In this document: positions 10,079 through 20,801 of the stretch, piece by piece
How positions within the stretch are numbered: the stretch's first letter is position 1
Layout of the letters: each line of letters starts with the position of its first letter
DNA from: Linanthus parryae
Lineage: Eukaryota; Streptophyta; Magnoliopsida; Ericales; Polemoniaceae
Direction of reading: 5' to 3'
Length of the DNA stretch: 64,000 nt
Assembly: GCA_023055425.1 (NCBI GenBank)
Contig: JALGPY010000033.1
Location: 3,528,908-3,592,907 of the forward strand
The notes under the pieces: generated by a model
Told to the model about the DNA's origin: nothing
Databases searched by the model: none
What the model saw: the letters and a program-made list of their open reading frames with translations, nothing else
Position numbers and translations under genes: made by a program

Positions 10079-11743
10079 GTAAAGCTCTGGATTTCTGCTT
10101 ATTGTTGATCTAAATATCACTGTAATTGATTTCATCATACCATAGATTGTGGTTCCCAACTCCCAAGTCCCAACATGTCCAGAAATGAACAAAAGATGGG
10201 TATTTAAAACCACCCGGCTTCTGCCTAAATTGATTGTTAATAGTCTCGCTACTCGTTTCTCACGACATTAAAACTTAGGTGCAAGCATTGAAGGTGCTGT
10301 AGATCCAAAGGGTTTAAATTTTAAGCAAATAACTGAATTTAAATACTCCAAATGGACCTGCCATATGCATTCTATTTGAGCTTGCTGCAAGCATGTTAAC
10401 CTTTTCTTCCAGTTATAGTCTTCGGACGTCTAGGTGTTTTTGCTTTCCTTTACATGATTTTGGTCTTCTTGAAAATGTGGCACTCGGTGACAGATTTATG
10501 TAACCAATTACAAGACTGGTGATGCTGAAGTAACTATTTATTCAAATTTCTCGCTGCTTAAGTTTCGTTTCTTTTGTTTGTTTGAAGGGGTGTGCCTTTT
10601 GTTCACGAGAAAAGAGGAAACTCCAATCCAATCCAGTGATCTACTGTGTCTGGTATGTCCTAATAACCTACCGCGCCATTTGTGTTTGCACTGTGGATCA
10701 TGCTCACTGACTGTCCATTCTCACGAGGTTGACTTCTGTTGATAGAGCATGGATAGTCACGAGGTTAACTATCCATTCTCACTGACTATCTGGTGTGTTT
10801 GCTTGTCATAGAGCCTTTGGAGTTTCTATAGTAACCTTTCCACAATAATTTATACCAAAATAACAAAAATGTTTGAATTTGATCCAACAATGTCACATGA
10901 AAAAAAATTGGTGCTGGTCCTATTTGTTATATCAGGTTTACCCAGGAAGAACACATTAGATGACCATAAAATTTATGCATAGACAGAGGGAAACACAAAG
11001 AGAAGAAAGTTACCACAATCTGTTTTGCAATAAAGAATGGTCTAGCACTTCCTCTTTACTACTGTAACTGCTATGACTAATTGCCCGTTTGGTGTCCATG
11101 TTTTTTGTAGGAAAATGTTATCGGTTTCCTTAACCCCTTATAAATGTTCAGGCAATGTTAACAATGTTAACATTGTTAATAATCACCCGGTGATTATTTT
11201 GAAACGGGAGGAGTCTGTCTTACCCCTTCAATTTTAAATAATTTATAATTTTTAATGACAATGTTTAGACAATTATAAATGTTAAGGCCTGAGTTCTTAA
11301 CATTGTTATAGCATTTGTAAGTAGCTTTCTTAGTAGATCAATGCACTTGAATATCGTTTTATAACACTAAATTTCTTTCTCTAAATTTTCATAAGCATAA
11401 GCTAGCATTGGTTTACACTATTATTTAATGTATTTTGTATAATTAGTTTCTCTAAATAAATAGCCACTTTTAGAAAAATAAAAATTGTAGTCGTTTAAAA
11501 CTAGACACGTTTTATATAGTGTCGTTATTAAGAAAATATAACAAAAGATAGGGGCGATGGGGTTTGGGTTAAATTAAACACTAAAAAGAATGCTTATTAG
11601 GACATGCAGCATTTTATTTCGATATTTATTGATTTAGAAGCTACGAGGGCTTTGCCAATCTTTCTTTATGTTGCATGTGAATCTTAACACGAAATGGCGA
11701 TTTTCTTATTTTTCGTTATATGTGCATTACATCTGATTCATGG
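10079..11743 (+). other. no gene; intronic and AT-rich captured sequence
   Basis: Downstream of the PMM exons I see no further coding exon. It holds a tandem phrase, TCACGAGGTT...CTATCCATTCTCACTGAC, repeated at about 10710-10790, and a GTTAACA palindromic cluster at about 11156-11178. All of it is present again in duplication copy 2. Confidence 0.4.
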
Positions 11744-11870
11744 TCACTACCTATACTAAAAGAAAAGGTTTGCCATCCACCTCAGCTCCTTTGACACGCT
11801 GGACCATCCGTGGGAGGCTTCCTGGCAAATTCAATGTAACGTGGCTCGAATGACTATTTTGCCCTTTGGG
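11744..11870 (+). mobile_element. second Helitron 5' terminus (direct orientation)
   Basis: Starts TCACTACCTATACTAAAAG and continues as the inverted end at 7694 does (TTTGCCATCCACCTC, CACGCTGGACCAT). The base before TC is G rather than A, so this is either a mutated junction or a rearranged internal copy. It suggests that the big element arose by joining or nesting of related Helitrons. Confidence 0.55.
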
Positions 11871-12094
11871 GTTGTGCTTGTGTGTATTGAGCTGAAGGGG
11901 TGTTATGGTCAGAGCCATTTTTTTCTTTAAGAGACATCTTCGAAGAGAAGGTTGGATGTGGGTGGCGGTGGCATTGGATTTTCTGTCATCCCCGTAAACT
12001 ACATTCCCTTTGTTGCGCAGCTCTCTATGTAGGCGTTCGTCGTCGCTGGGAGTGTGAGTGGGACAGGTGGCTTTGTTCCTGGATGTTTATATAT
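11871..12094 (+). other. no gene recognised
   Basis: Resembles the leader region at 6500-6600 (GTTGAAGGGCGATATGGTCA there, GCTGAAGGGGTGTTATGGTCA here), so it belongs to the Helitron-end family. No convincing coding exon. Confidence 0.3.
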
Positions 12095-12242
12095 AGGCTG
12101 TGATGATAGCTTTCTTCATATTACGATTTAGACTGTGATTTGACTTCTTATTTTGACGGGGCGATTCGGAGGGATGATGATCTCTCCGTCTCGCAGCCAT
12201 GTACGTGTCGGCACTGTCTTTTTGCGTTAAAAATATGAGCCT
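12095..12242 (+). ncRNA. C/D-box snoRNA-like unit 3
   Basis: AGGCTGTGATGAT at the 5' end (box C), an internal GGATGATGAT (box C'-like) at about 12172-12181, the shared CGCAGCCATG, and AGCCT at the 3' end. The box D position reads ATGA instead of CTGA. About 80% alike by eye to unit 4, which follows 138 bp downstream. Confidence 0.4.
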
Positions 12243-12379
12243 ATTTACATGTTACCCTTCTTGAGGATGGTCATATAGCTTGCGTGTATGGTGGGGAAAC
12301 TCTGAGGTTCACTGTTTCAGTCACTGTATTTGTAGGTGCTGGTACTGATTGGGTTGTGGTCATCTTAATTTCTTTGTGA

Positions 12380-12529
12380 AGGCTGTGATGATAGCTTTCT
12401 GAAGCTTGCAATTTAGACTGCGATTTTGATTTCTTATCTTGGCAGGGCGATTCTGAGAGATGATGATTCCTCCGTTTTGCAGCCATGTTTGTGTCAGCGC
12501 AGTTTTTTTGCGTTACGAGATCTGAGCCT
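12380..12529 (+). ncRNA. C/D-box snoRNA-like unit 4 (best preserved)
   Basis: The layout is canonical: stem AGGC/GCCT; box C GTGATGA next to the stem; D' CTGA and C' GATGATGA close together in the middle (about 12451-12466); box D CTGA (12522-12525) directly before GCCT. C/D snoRNAs guide 2'-O-methylation of rRNA or snRNA through the ~10-20 nt upstream of D or D'. I did not find a certain rRNA target by eye. The length of 150 nt is long for the class. Confidence 0.5.
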
Positions 12530-12657
12530 TTGTTGTACTCATATGCTTTAGCCAATTTCTTTCCAAAATTGCTTTTCCGTAGGTAATGTTGTTTTATTTA
12601 GCATGAGCTTCCATTCACTGTCCAATCTGGATTTTGAAACTTGGCTACAACTATTAA

Positions 12658-12838
12658 AGGCTATGATGACACTTCTGTGGGGGGTTCTAAGATACCAGAG
12701 ATTGAATGGATATGAGACGTACTTACTGGCCAGTCCGTGGACACGAACGGAAAGGTCTTTGATTCCGGATTTTGCAGCCATCGTACGTACATCCATTCTC
12801 TCCTCTGATGCTAATTTAGAACTACCTGATATGAGCCT
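12658..12838 (+). ncRNA. C/D-box snoRNA-like unit 5 (divergent)
   Basis: AGGCTATGATGAC (box C) and a 3' AGCCT close a ~180-nt unit. A CTGA lies 5 nt further in (12825-12828) and the box D position reads ATGA. TTTTGCAGCCAT is shared with the other units. The insertion of extra sequence in the middle makes it the least typical member. Confidence 0.3.
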
Positions 12839-13349
12839 CGTAATTTCCAAGCAATCAAACACTCTATGGGTTTTCTGCTTCTACCCCTGTGACCCTGTGC
12901 ATATTTATTTTTACTGATTTATAGTACAAATGTGTGCCTTTGGGAAAAGGAAACACAGGCCCATTCTATTCCCGTTCAATGACGCCAATGTAGCATGATC
13001 AAAGTTTTCTCTATAAACGACTGGTCTTCTTCGCCTTCATTTGAACTCTTGATGGCTATTGTTCAATTCCAGCAATGAAGAAATGCACAATTTCACAGTT
13101 TATGTTCATAACTGAAAATCCTCTCCTTTGTGTCTGCATTTTTTTTTTTAATTTTGTTCTCCTGTTATGACTTACGAAGGAATTTCATCATTTTCATTGC
13201 AGGCATTTTTGAATATAGTTCTCACATTATGTGATGCTGGGACTCCTTAGGTAATCTAATATACATGTATAGTTGTATGGTGTGCTGACATTTGTGTTAG
13301 TAAAAGATTGTGAATCTGTTCTTAGAAGATTCCGTCTACTATTGTGAAT
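12839..13349 (+). other. no gene recognised
   Basis: AT-rich sequence between the snoRNA-like cluster and duplication copy 2, with a T-run at about 13140. I see no exon that I can support. Confidence 0.3.
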
Positions 13350-14003
13350 CTGTCCAGCATATTGATCAATCAAACAGCTTCCGGTGATTCTTTTGTTTTG
13401 TTTTCAATTTTTCTTCTTCAGCCATCAATGATACTTTCTTGATTGGTACTGGAAAGACGAATATGTCCTGGTGATTTTAGTATAATGTGACATGTGAGAT
13501 ATAATTTACCTAAGTAACTAAAAACTCAAAACATTCGTGTTCTTATCAAGCATAAGGCTTAACATACCTTGGCAATTTTGTCAAAAAAAAGCTATAGATG
13601 CTTTTTCTGAAAAGAATATGGCTTAGGAATCATGGAATAAGAACTAATTTAATTCATGGAAACAGGAATCTCTGTTGGTTATATTGCAAGTGTGCAGATT
13701 TATTGTGCGTAATTGTTACAGCTGTCTGTTTTATGTTCGAGCTTAAGAGGTTGGTAGGATTATTGATGCTACTGTTTCTGCTGTTTAGTTTGCAAGGGGA
13801 AGGTGGGGGTAGTGGCAATGAATATTGTCAGGTACCGTTGTTCGTCTCTGCATTTGAAAATTCCAATTCTCACACTTAGCTTTCCGCAGGTGTAAAACAG
13901 TTCTTTCATATTGTTTATGTAACTAAAAGGGCACATGTACTTATGTCCACGCTGCCATCGACCAAATTGCTTCATACAATGTGCTGAAATCTTACATCGC
14001 TGA

Positions 14004-14153
14004 GAGGCTGTGATGGTAAATTTCTATAGCTTGCCATTCGGACTACGATTCTGAACCCATCTTGGCGGCGTAACAACAGCAAGCGTTGCCTCTCGCTGTT
14101 GTTGCAGCCATGGCAGTGTCATCGTGGCCCGATCACATTCACCAATCTGATCC
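14004..14153 (+). ncRNA. C/D-box snoRNA-like unit 2, duplicate
   Basis: Duplicate of the unit at 9209. Its box C is changed to TGATGG, which would weaken 15.5K protein binding in a real snoRNA. Box D CTGA (14147-14150) is kept. Confidence 0.3.
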
Positions 14154-14531
14154 CCCAACCAAATTGTTCTTATTAAAATTTAAGCTGCCTCTGCCTATAT
14201 TTTGTGTTTGAAATGATATGTTCATCATTTTTATTGAAATATTTAAGCGGTGGAGAGATGTCTGCAAGTTAGCATGTACCAATTAGACACAGTTCATACT
14301 CGTAATTTCATTTTCCTGATTTATAAAGAAACCCAACTGAACATCCACAAACTACTTTATATGAATTTTTTTCCTTGTCTTACTTTCTGTGGAGAATGAT
14401 GAACGATAAAAGAGTGCTCGTTTTCATGAATATGTATAAATACATTATGAAGATGGGAAAGGTGGATTTTAGAAATTATCAGGTGTTCAAGTACTGAGAT
14501 TGAAATGTCGTGTATTGCTCTTTTTTAACAG

Positions 14532-14880
14532 GTATTTCCTCAGGGTTGGGACAAGACTTACTGCCTGAGATATCCAGATGAGTTTTAAGAAATCCACTTC
14601 TTTAGAGACAATACGTACATGGTAAATCACTTGCATTTTCATTCAAATCAATTTCCTCATTTTAACTAGATAGTTTTATTTCTCCATATTTGATACATAA
14701 ATTCAAATTTTAATTGTTTTGGTTTAGACCATATGTCAGCTTCCCCCCCCCCCCCCCTCAAATTGTTGCGGGTAAATCTTTGGTGTCATTTAGGCTTAAG
14801 GGTGTGCTATGTTTTATGTCTGACAGGGAAGGAATGACCATGATATATATATAAATCGGAACAGACCGTCGGCCACACAG
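14532..14880 (+). pseudogene. phosphomannomutase fragment, two exons (copy 2)
   Basis: Exons 14532-14621 and 14827-14880 duplicate those at 9734. Here the first exon reads ...KTYCLRYPDEF and then the same TAA stop; the CLRY is closer to the family consensus than copy 1. The second exon has an extra AT pair in the ATATATAT run, causing a frameshift. It clearly derives from the same capture event as copy 1. Confidence 0.85.
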
Positions 14881-16546
14881 GTAAAGTTCTGGATTTCTGC
14901 TTATTGTTGATCTAAATATCACTGTAATTGATTTCATCATACCATAGATTGTGGTTCCCAACTCCCAAGTCCCAACATATCCAGAAATGAACAAAAGATG
15001 GGTATTTAAAACCACCCGGCTTCTGCCTAAATTGATTGTTAATAGTCTCGCTACTCGTTTCTCACGACATTAAAACTAAGGTGCAAGCATTTAAGATGCT
15101 GCAGATCCAAATGGTTTAAATTTTAAGCAAATAACTGAATTTAAATACTCCAAATGGACCTGCCATATGCATTCTATTTGAGCTTGCTGCAAGCATGTTA
15201 ACCTTTTCTTCCAGTTATAGTCTTCGGACGTCTAGGTGTTCTTGCTTTCCTTTACATGATTTTGGTCTTCTTGAAAATGTGGCACTCGGTGACAGATTTA
15301 TGTAACCAATTACAAGACTGGTGATGCTGAAGTAACTATTTATTCAAATTTCTCGCTGCTTAAGTTTCGATTCTTTTGTCTGTTTGAAGGGGTGTGCCTT
15401 TTGTTCACGAGAAAAGGTGAAACTCCAATCCAATCCATTGATCTACTATGTCTGGTATGTCCTAATAACCTACCGCGCCATTTGTGTTTGCACTGTGGAT
15501 CATGCTCACTGACTGTCCATTCTCACGAGGTTGACATCTGTTGATAGAGCATGGATAGTCACGAGGTTGACTATCCATTCTCACTGACTATCTGGTGTGT
15601 TTGCTTGTCATAGAGACTTTGGAGTTTCTATAGTAACCTTTCCACAATAATTTATACCAAAATAACAAAAATGTTTGAATTTGATCCAACAATGTCACAT
15701 GAAAAAAAATTGGTGCTGGTCCTATTTGTTATATCAGGTTTACCCAGGAAGAGCACATTAGATGACCATAAAATTTATGCATAGACAGAGGGAAACACAA
15801 AGAGAAGGAAGTTACCACAATCTGTTTTGCAATAAAGAATGGTCTAGCACTTCCTCTTTACTATTGTAACTGCTATGACTAATTGCCCGTTTGGTGTCCA
15901 TGTTTTTTGTAGGAAAATGTTATCCGCTTCCTTAACCCCTTATAAATGTTCAGGCAATGTTAACAATGTTAACATTGTTAATAATCACCATGTGATTATT
16001 TTGAAAAGGGAGGAGTCTGTCTTACCCCTTCAATTTTAAATAATTTATAATTTTTTATGACAATGTTTAGACAATTATAAATGTTAAGGCCTGAGTTCTT
16101 AACATTATTTATAGCATTTGTAAGTAGCTTTCTTAGAAGATCAATGCACTTGAATATCGTTTTATAACACTAAATTTCTTTCTCTAAATTTTCATAAGCA
16201 TAAGCTAGCATTGGTTTACACTATTATTTAATGTATTTTGTATAATTAGTTTCTCTTAATAAATAGCCACTTTTAGAAAAATAAAAATTATAGTCGTTTA
16301 AAAATAGACATGTTTTATATAGTGTCGTTATTAAGAAAATATAACAAAAGATAGGGGCGCTGGGGTTTGGGTTAAATTAAACACTAAAAAGAATGCTTAT
16401 TAGGACATGCAGCATTTTATTTCGATATTTATTGATTTAGAAGCTACGAGGGCTTTGCCAATCTTTCTTTATGTTGCATGTGAATCTTAACACGAAATGG
16501 CGATTTTCTTATTTTTTGTTATATGTGCATTACATCTGATTCATGG
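14881..16546 (+). other. no gene; duplicate of 10079-11743
   Basis: Same non-coding content as the matching part of copy 1, including the GTTAACA palindromic cluster (about 15957-15979). Confidence 0.4.
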
Positions 16547-16607
16547 TCACTACCTATACTAAAAGAAAAGGTTTGCCATCCACCTCAGCTCCTTTGACAC
16601 GCTGGAC
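16547..16607 (+). mobile_element. third Helitron 5' end, truncated
   Basis: TCACTACCTATACTAAAAG as at 11744, but only ~61 bp remain before the sequence switches at CTGGAC into the 26-bp direct repeat. It is simply the tail of duplication copy 2. Confidence 0.55.
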
Positions 16608-16631
16608 AGAAATTAAAATTTGTATCTTAAT
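16606..16631 (+). repeat. 26-bp direct repeat, left copy
   Basis: Identical to 19313-19338; begins ACAGAAATT and ends ATCTTAAT. The two copies flank a 2.7 kb block made of an inverted arm plus a LINE fragment. It could be a long target duplication or a template-switch footprint. Confidence 0.85.
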
Positions 16632-17365
16632 GTCCACGAATCTATATTAAAACCTCACAAAGTCACAATTTACAGCAAAATGTGTCAAAGAAATATTATA
16701 ATCACCTGGAATCTATAAGGCATACCTGCGTACAATGAAATGGTATGACCAGAGTTAGTCTATTCCCAGAAGTCCTACAGCCAAACTTGGGTGCATATTG
16801 CACTTCTCATAAGGAACTACAAAACAAAAAAACAAAAGTAAATAACATTTTTGCTTAGATAAAAAAAATTAATATTATTTCATAGCTTTAATGTTCCAAA
16901 AACACACAAATAAAATAAATATCAGTGAAAGAGCATCTAATAACCAGATCTATATAAACTTTGAAATTTTAATAACCTATATTTTAGCAATATGTATTTA
17001 CATTGAACTTTAGACAGATCATAGATACAGTTCATCGTATAATGGTACAATAGTGCGATACCTCCTGTTTTTCGCCAAGAAGTTCTTATATATCAAATAA
17101 CCCTGATTGAATCTGAGAACTTATAATCCAATTTACTACAATAATCCTTCCTATATCAACAGACTTCAAGTAAAATAGTGAAACCAATCTGGATCAACAA
17201 ATTCACTGTTCAATCCACTATTAAATTCCATGTCCAGGAATGTCTTGAGAAATTGGAAATTCCCTAGGTTTAAAGCGACTTGTGGAGATACAGGTCTAGG
17301 AAACATTTATATAAGTGTTAGTTTTAGTGATAAAAAGAGTTAAAATTGTATATAAGTTGTCTATA

Positions 17366-17728
17366 CTTGCACCATCTTCCAAAGCTTCCCTGAAACGGAC
17401 AAGATACAGAAATTTAGGAGCATAACATCTGTGTTAATCCATTTTGATACCCTTCAGTCACTTTTTTTAAAATCGGGGCAAATCGTAGCCGGTGCGGGTT
17501 TGTTCAGAAGCCAGGGAAGAGCAAAAGAGAAAATATAACAACGCAATTCATCAACAAATAACTAACTTAAGCAATTTCAAATTATTATCACATAGGTATC
17601 TACCAATTAAATAATGCATGGTATAACAAGGGCTGCAAAACTGATATAATTACCTGAAAATACTTTTGGCCAGTCAACACACTGAGGCATGCTGCACCAC
17701 CTTTCTCATACGCTTTGGCAATTTAGAC
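17366..17728 (-). pseudogene. indole-3-glycerol-phosphate synthase fragment, inverted copy
   Basis: Minus-strand exon 17728-17654 encodes the same IAKAYEKGGAACLSVLTGQ stretch as the copy at 24381, preceded by the same stop. The next exon start (about 17390) reads GKL/GSFE..., as there. It exists only because the surrounding 1.5 kb was duplicated in reverse. Confidence 0.75.
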
Positions 17729-17799
17729 CTGTTATGTCCGAAATGGCAAACTCATTAAGAATGATCAAAACACGTAGACTAAAGAAAGCATATGATAGA

Positions 17800-17858
17800 G
17801 TTAACTTGTCCTTACGGGGTCCCTTCTCTGTAAAGGGACCCCGCAACTACAAGTTAAC
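17800..17858. repeat. 59-nt hairpin (copy in arm A)
   Basis: Outer stem GTTAACTTGT/ACAAGTTAAC and inner stem GGGGTCCCTT/AAGGGACCCC, with a short loop. It looks like a miniature fold-back sequence. The reverse copy is at 24251-24309. Confidence 0.7.
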
Positions 17859-18146
17859 ATTGTAAAGCTGACTATACTGTGAAGCTATGCATAGAACTCT
17901 CATACAATGCACTACAGAGGTCATCTTGGACAAGTGCAGCAATAAAAGCGAAGAAATCATGGAGAATCTGTATCCTAAAAGGCTAAAACCATGAGAAGTA
18001 CTTTCTGAACTGTGCAAAGGTTATGCCTTTTCTTTAACTGGTTCAACAAAGAGTATCCCGTCTATGTTAGGTCGAATGCACGCAAATTTAAAGCAGGGAT
18101 AAGTACAAGAAAGATTCCATTGACAACATAAGAGCACTGCCATAGA

Positions 18147-19312
18147 TTATTGGTCTGTAGTCAAGGACGGAAGTGGGGGTTTTAATTTTTGGGATAAGAG
18201 CTATGTAGGTTTGTTCAATAGTGGAAATATCAGCGCCATTGTCTAAAAATTGAAGACACGTATTAATAACGTCCTGCCCAATAATGTCCCAATAAGTAGT
18301 GTAAAAGATAGCAGGGATACTGTCGGGACCAGGGGCTTTTAGAGAACCAATAGAGTGAATAGCATCAATGATCTCTTTTTCAGTAAAAGGAGAATTTAAG
18401 GAGTCATAGAAATCTTTATTGATGCTATTATCAATGCAGTTTACAGCTTGAAGAAATAAATCATGATCAGAGGTAAAAAGAATTTTATAATAATCACTGA
18501 AACACTTCATAATGTCATTCAGATTTGTAAAAATATTTCCATTATGGTCATGAATTGCAGAAATAGTATTTCTGCGTTTTTTAGCAGAGGCTCATTTATG
18601 GAAAAAGCTTCTGTTACGGTCACCTTTTTTCAACCAATTAACACACGATTTTTGTTTCCACCTTAATTCTTCATCAGCCATGATATGTTGCAACCTAACA
18701 GAGGCCTCTTTTCTTTGATTCAAGATTGCAGCATTAGCACGTTGGGAATTAAGCCAAGACAAACGACGGACCAGATTCTTCTTAGTCCTAGCAATATAAT
18801 TCTTTCTACCCCAATTACGCAGGCAATTAATTGTATTATCAATTTTGTAAGGGAAAGCATGTAAATAATTAGCACTAGAATTTGTTTTAGGCCATACCCG
18901 TTGTATAGTATCATGGCAGTCCTGGTCACGAGTCCATTCCGCAGCAAAGTGGAAACGCCGAGGGGATGTAGTGCAAGCCAATGCTCTGGATGCTGAGATG
19001 AGCATGGGAAAGTGATTCGAGCCCACGAAAGGTAGTACTTCCACTGCAGTATCAACAAAGGTAGTATCCCAGGACTTGTTAGCAGTTGCTCTATCAATTC
19101 TTTCCTGAACCGAGAAGGGTTCGGGACGTCCGTTCCACCAGGTACGAAATTCCCCCTTAAACCCCAAGTCGAATAAACCACAATCAAACAACGCATCTGC
19201 AAAAGCTTGAATCTGGTTCCAATTATGGTCATTCCAGCCCATTTTCTCCGAATTTGAAAGAATCTCATTGAAATCGCCTGGCACCAACCAAGGAGCTATA
19301 TTGCCATTGAGA
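18147..19312 (-). mobile_element. LINE (non-LTR) fragment: endonuclease end and RT start
   Basis: Minus-strand translation gives GDFNEILSNSEKMG, RIDRATANKSW and VGSNHFPML (the C-terminal half of an apurinic-type endonuclease), then the linker (WKQKSCVNWLKKGDRN, FFHK) and the RT N-terminus (EKEIIDAIHSIGSLKAPGPD, IALIPKI, LDYRPI). One stop follows FFHK. The fragment ends within YRPI, where arm A begins, so the RT catalytic part is missing. No poly(A) tail is seen. Confidence 0.85.
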
Positions 19313-19338
19313 ACAGAAATTAAAATTTGTATCTTAAT
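19313..19338 (+). repeat. 26-bp direct repeat, right copy
   Basis: Identical to 16606-16631. To its right the captured-gene sequence resumes, so this is probably the original copy. Confidence 0.8.
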
Positions 19339-20801
19339 TTCTCACTACTACTGTAAACAGCGAGTGTTCTGTGCTTACATATTAATTTTCCTTTTAAGGA
19401 TCAAGGAGCAGGTGAAAGACAAAGGTTGGAATCAATGGTAAGTGCTCAATCACTTATGAATTTGTTTTAGTTGTTTCTATTTAAATTATTAGCAAGTTAT
19501 TATGCTAGCAGACTATGTAATGTATGTCATGGGATGTTTGGTCCTCAATCAGATTATGACAGCTCTTAAGTTATTAGGCTTTTTCATCGAGGTTAAGAAG
19601 TAACCAAAATAGGTATTGGTTTGCTACTTCGAGGGACTGTGCTACTGAAACCAACTATAGTGAATGTATGTCTGGTTCATCAATTTAAAATAATTTGTGA
19701 AGAGATTGAGGTAGTTATCATGCAGTAGCCGCTGATTATTCTCTTACTTGTAGGAATTGTAACCACATCTTTTACGATAATTGACACTTTAAGAAATGGT
19801 AAAATAGAAGAGTCAGAAAAAATGAGAGCAGATTGTCAATTCGCTCTATGCATGTTTTTTTGTTTGTTTTTACAACTACTCTAATATTAAATTCTCCCGT
19901 ACCTTAACATAACCAAAAAAAGAATACTTCATCTGTGCAGCATCCCTGATTTACAAGTGTGGGATGGAAGTAGTATTTGGGCTCGAGTTTCGGTGATTTC
20001 CTCTTCGTCAGTGCTCATATTATGAAATAAATACTGTCAATATTTTCTCTTTATGTCTTGTATTGAACGTTATCGTGTTCGTTGTAGGGCGCCTTACTGC
20101 CGATAGCCAATGACGATTATTGTCTAACGAAGTGTCTGTAATGAGTCCATTACTGAAACTAAAGAAGTCAACAAAGGTACTTTATTTGAGTCACTGGTCT
20201 GGCCCTTTTCCGATGACTTATTTACGACAATGACCTGCTTTTCAGCCCAAAGGTGCTATAAACCGTTGAAGACCTGATCGAGAAGTTCTTTGCCAATATT
20301 TGCAATGTTTCATCCCTTTGAGTATCGGTTACCGAACACTAGCTGATGCGCCTCGCATGTTCATCATGGACTTGAGAGGTTGTCTTTTAGTTTTAGGACT
20401 CATGACTTGGAACTTTGCATGTTTGCTCCTGTGAATGTATAAGTTCTGATGTTTATTTGGCTTTAGAACACCTCGCAGAGTCTGAAACCTTTTTCTGTTC
20501 AATGATAAACTGGTGTGAGACTAACATACTGCTGAGAAAAGGAAGTCTGCGTCCTGATTATTTTTGCGGTGAACCTAATTTTCCATTTGGATAGTTGAAG
20601 AGCAATTGCATCGATATGATGTAAATTTGAAATGACACCTATTTGGTGAATATTGGATCAGTTTGTCAAGTTACTTCCAATGCTCAACCACAGTGCAGAA
20701 ACCAGAGGCTTTCTTCATACTTCACAGTCGAAGAGGAATGAAGAAGTTCCTTGCACTCCTGGGAGGCCAATTTTCAGCTTTAGCTCAAGAAAAAAGCTTC
20801 C
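19339..20801 (+). other. captured intron-exon sequence, genes not recognised
   Basis: Contains a short candidate exon at about 19399-19438 (DQGAGERQRLESM, followed by a GTAAG-type donor) and an open stretch at about 20681-20790 (MLNHSAETRGFLHTSQSKRN, then EVPCTPGRPIFSFSS). I cannot place either. The rest looks intronic, with T-rich tracts and many stops. Confidence 0.3.

Larger units (their letters stand above)
8531..11804 (+). repeat. 3.3 kb direct duplication, copy 1
   Basis: Matches 13350-16607 almost base for base. Shared landmarks are the start CTGTCCAGCATATTG, the PMM exons, the poly-C tract (9947-9957), the GTTAACAATGTTAACATTG palindromic run (about 11156-11178) and the end TTTGACACGCTGGAC. 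Small indels and scattered substitutions separate the copies. Both carry the same in-frame stop in the PMM exon, so the duplication came after the capture. Confidence 0.95.
13350..16607 (+). repeat. 3.3 kb direct duplication, copy 2
   Basis: Second copy of 8531-11804. Differences include loss of ~20 bp after TTGGTAGGATTA (about 13760), a longer poly-C tract (14743-14757), an extra AT in PMM exon 2, and a few substitutions. It ends at CTGGAC, where a 26-bp sequence and the inverted arm begin, so the right part of the original unit was cut off there. Confidence 0.95.
16634..18146 (-). repeat. inverted repeat arm A (1.5 kb)
   Basis: Reverse complement of 23963-25473, with few substitutions across the whole 1.5 kb. 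It includes the IGPS exons and the 59-nt hairpin. The two arms are separated by 5.8 kb. The arm ends abruptly inside a LINE sequence at 18147. Confidence 0.95.

Noticed and set aside
12603..12917. 104-codon ORFs on both strands
   Set aside because: They cover the snoRNA-like unit 5 and have no recognisable protein features.
16606..19338. 26-bp repeat as an ordinary LINE target-site duplication
   Set aside because: It encloses an inverted gene segment as well as the LINE, the LINE has no poly(A) at the expected end, and 26 bp is unusually long.
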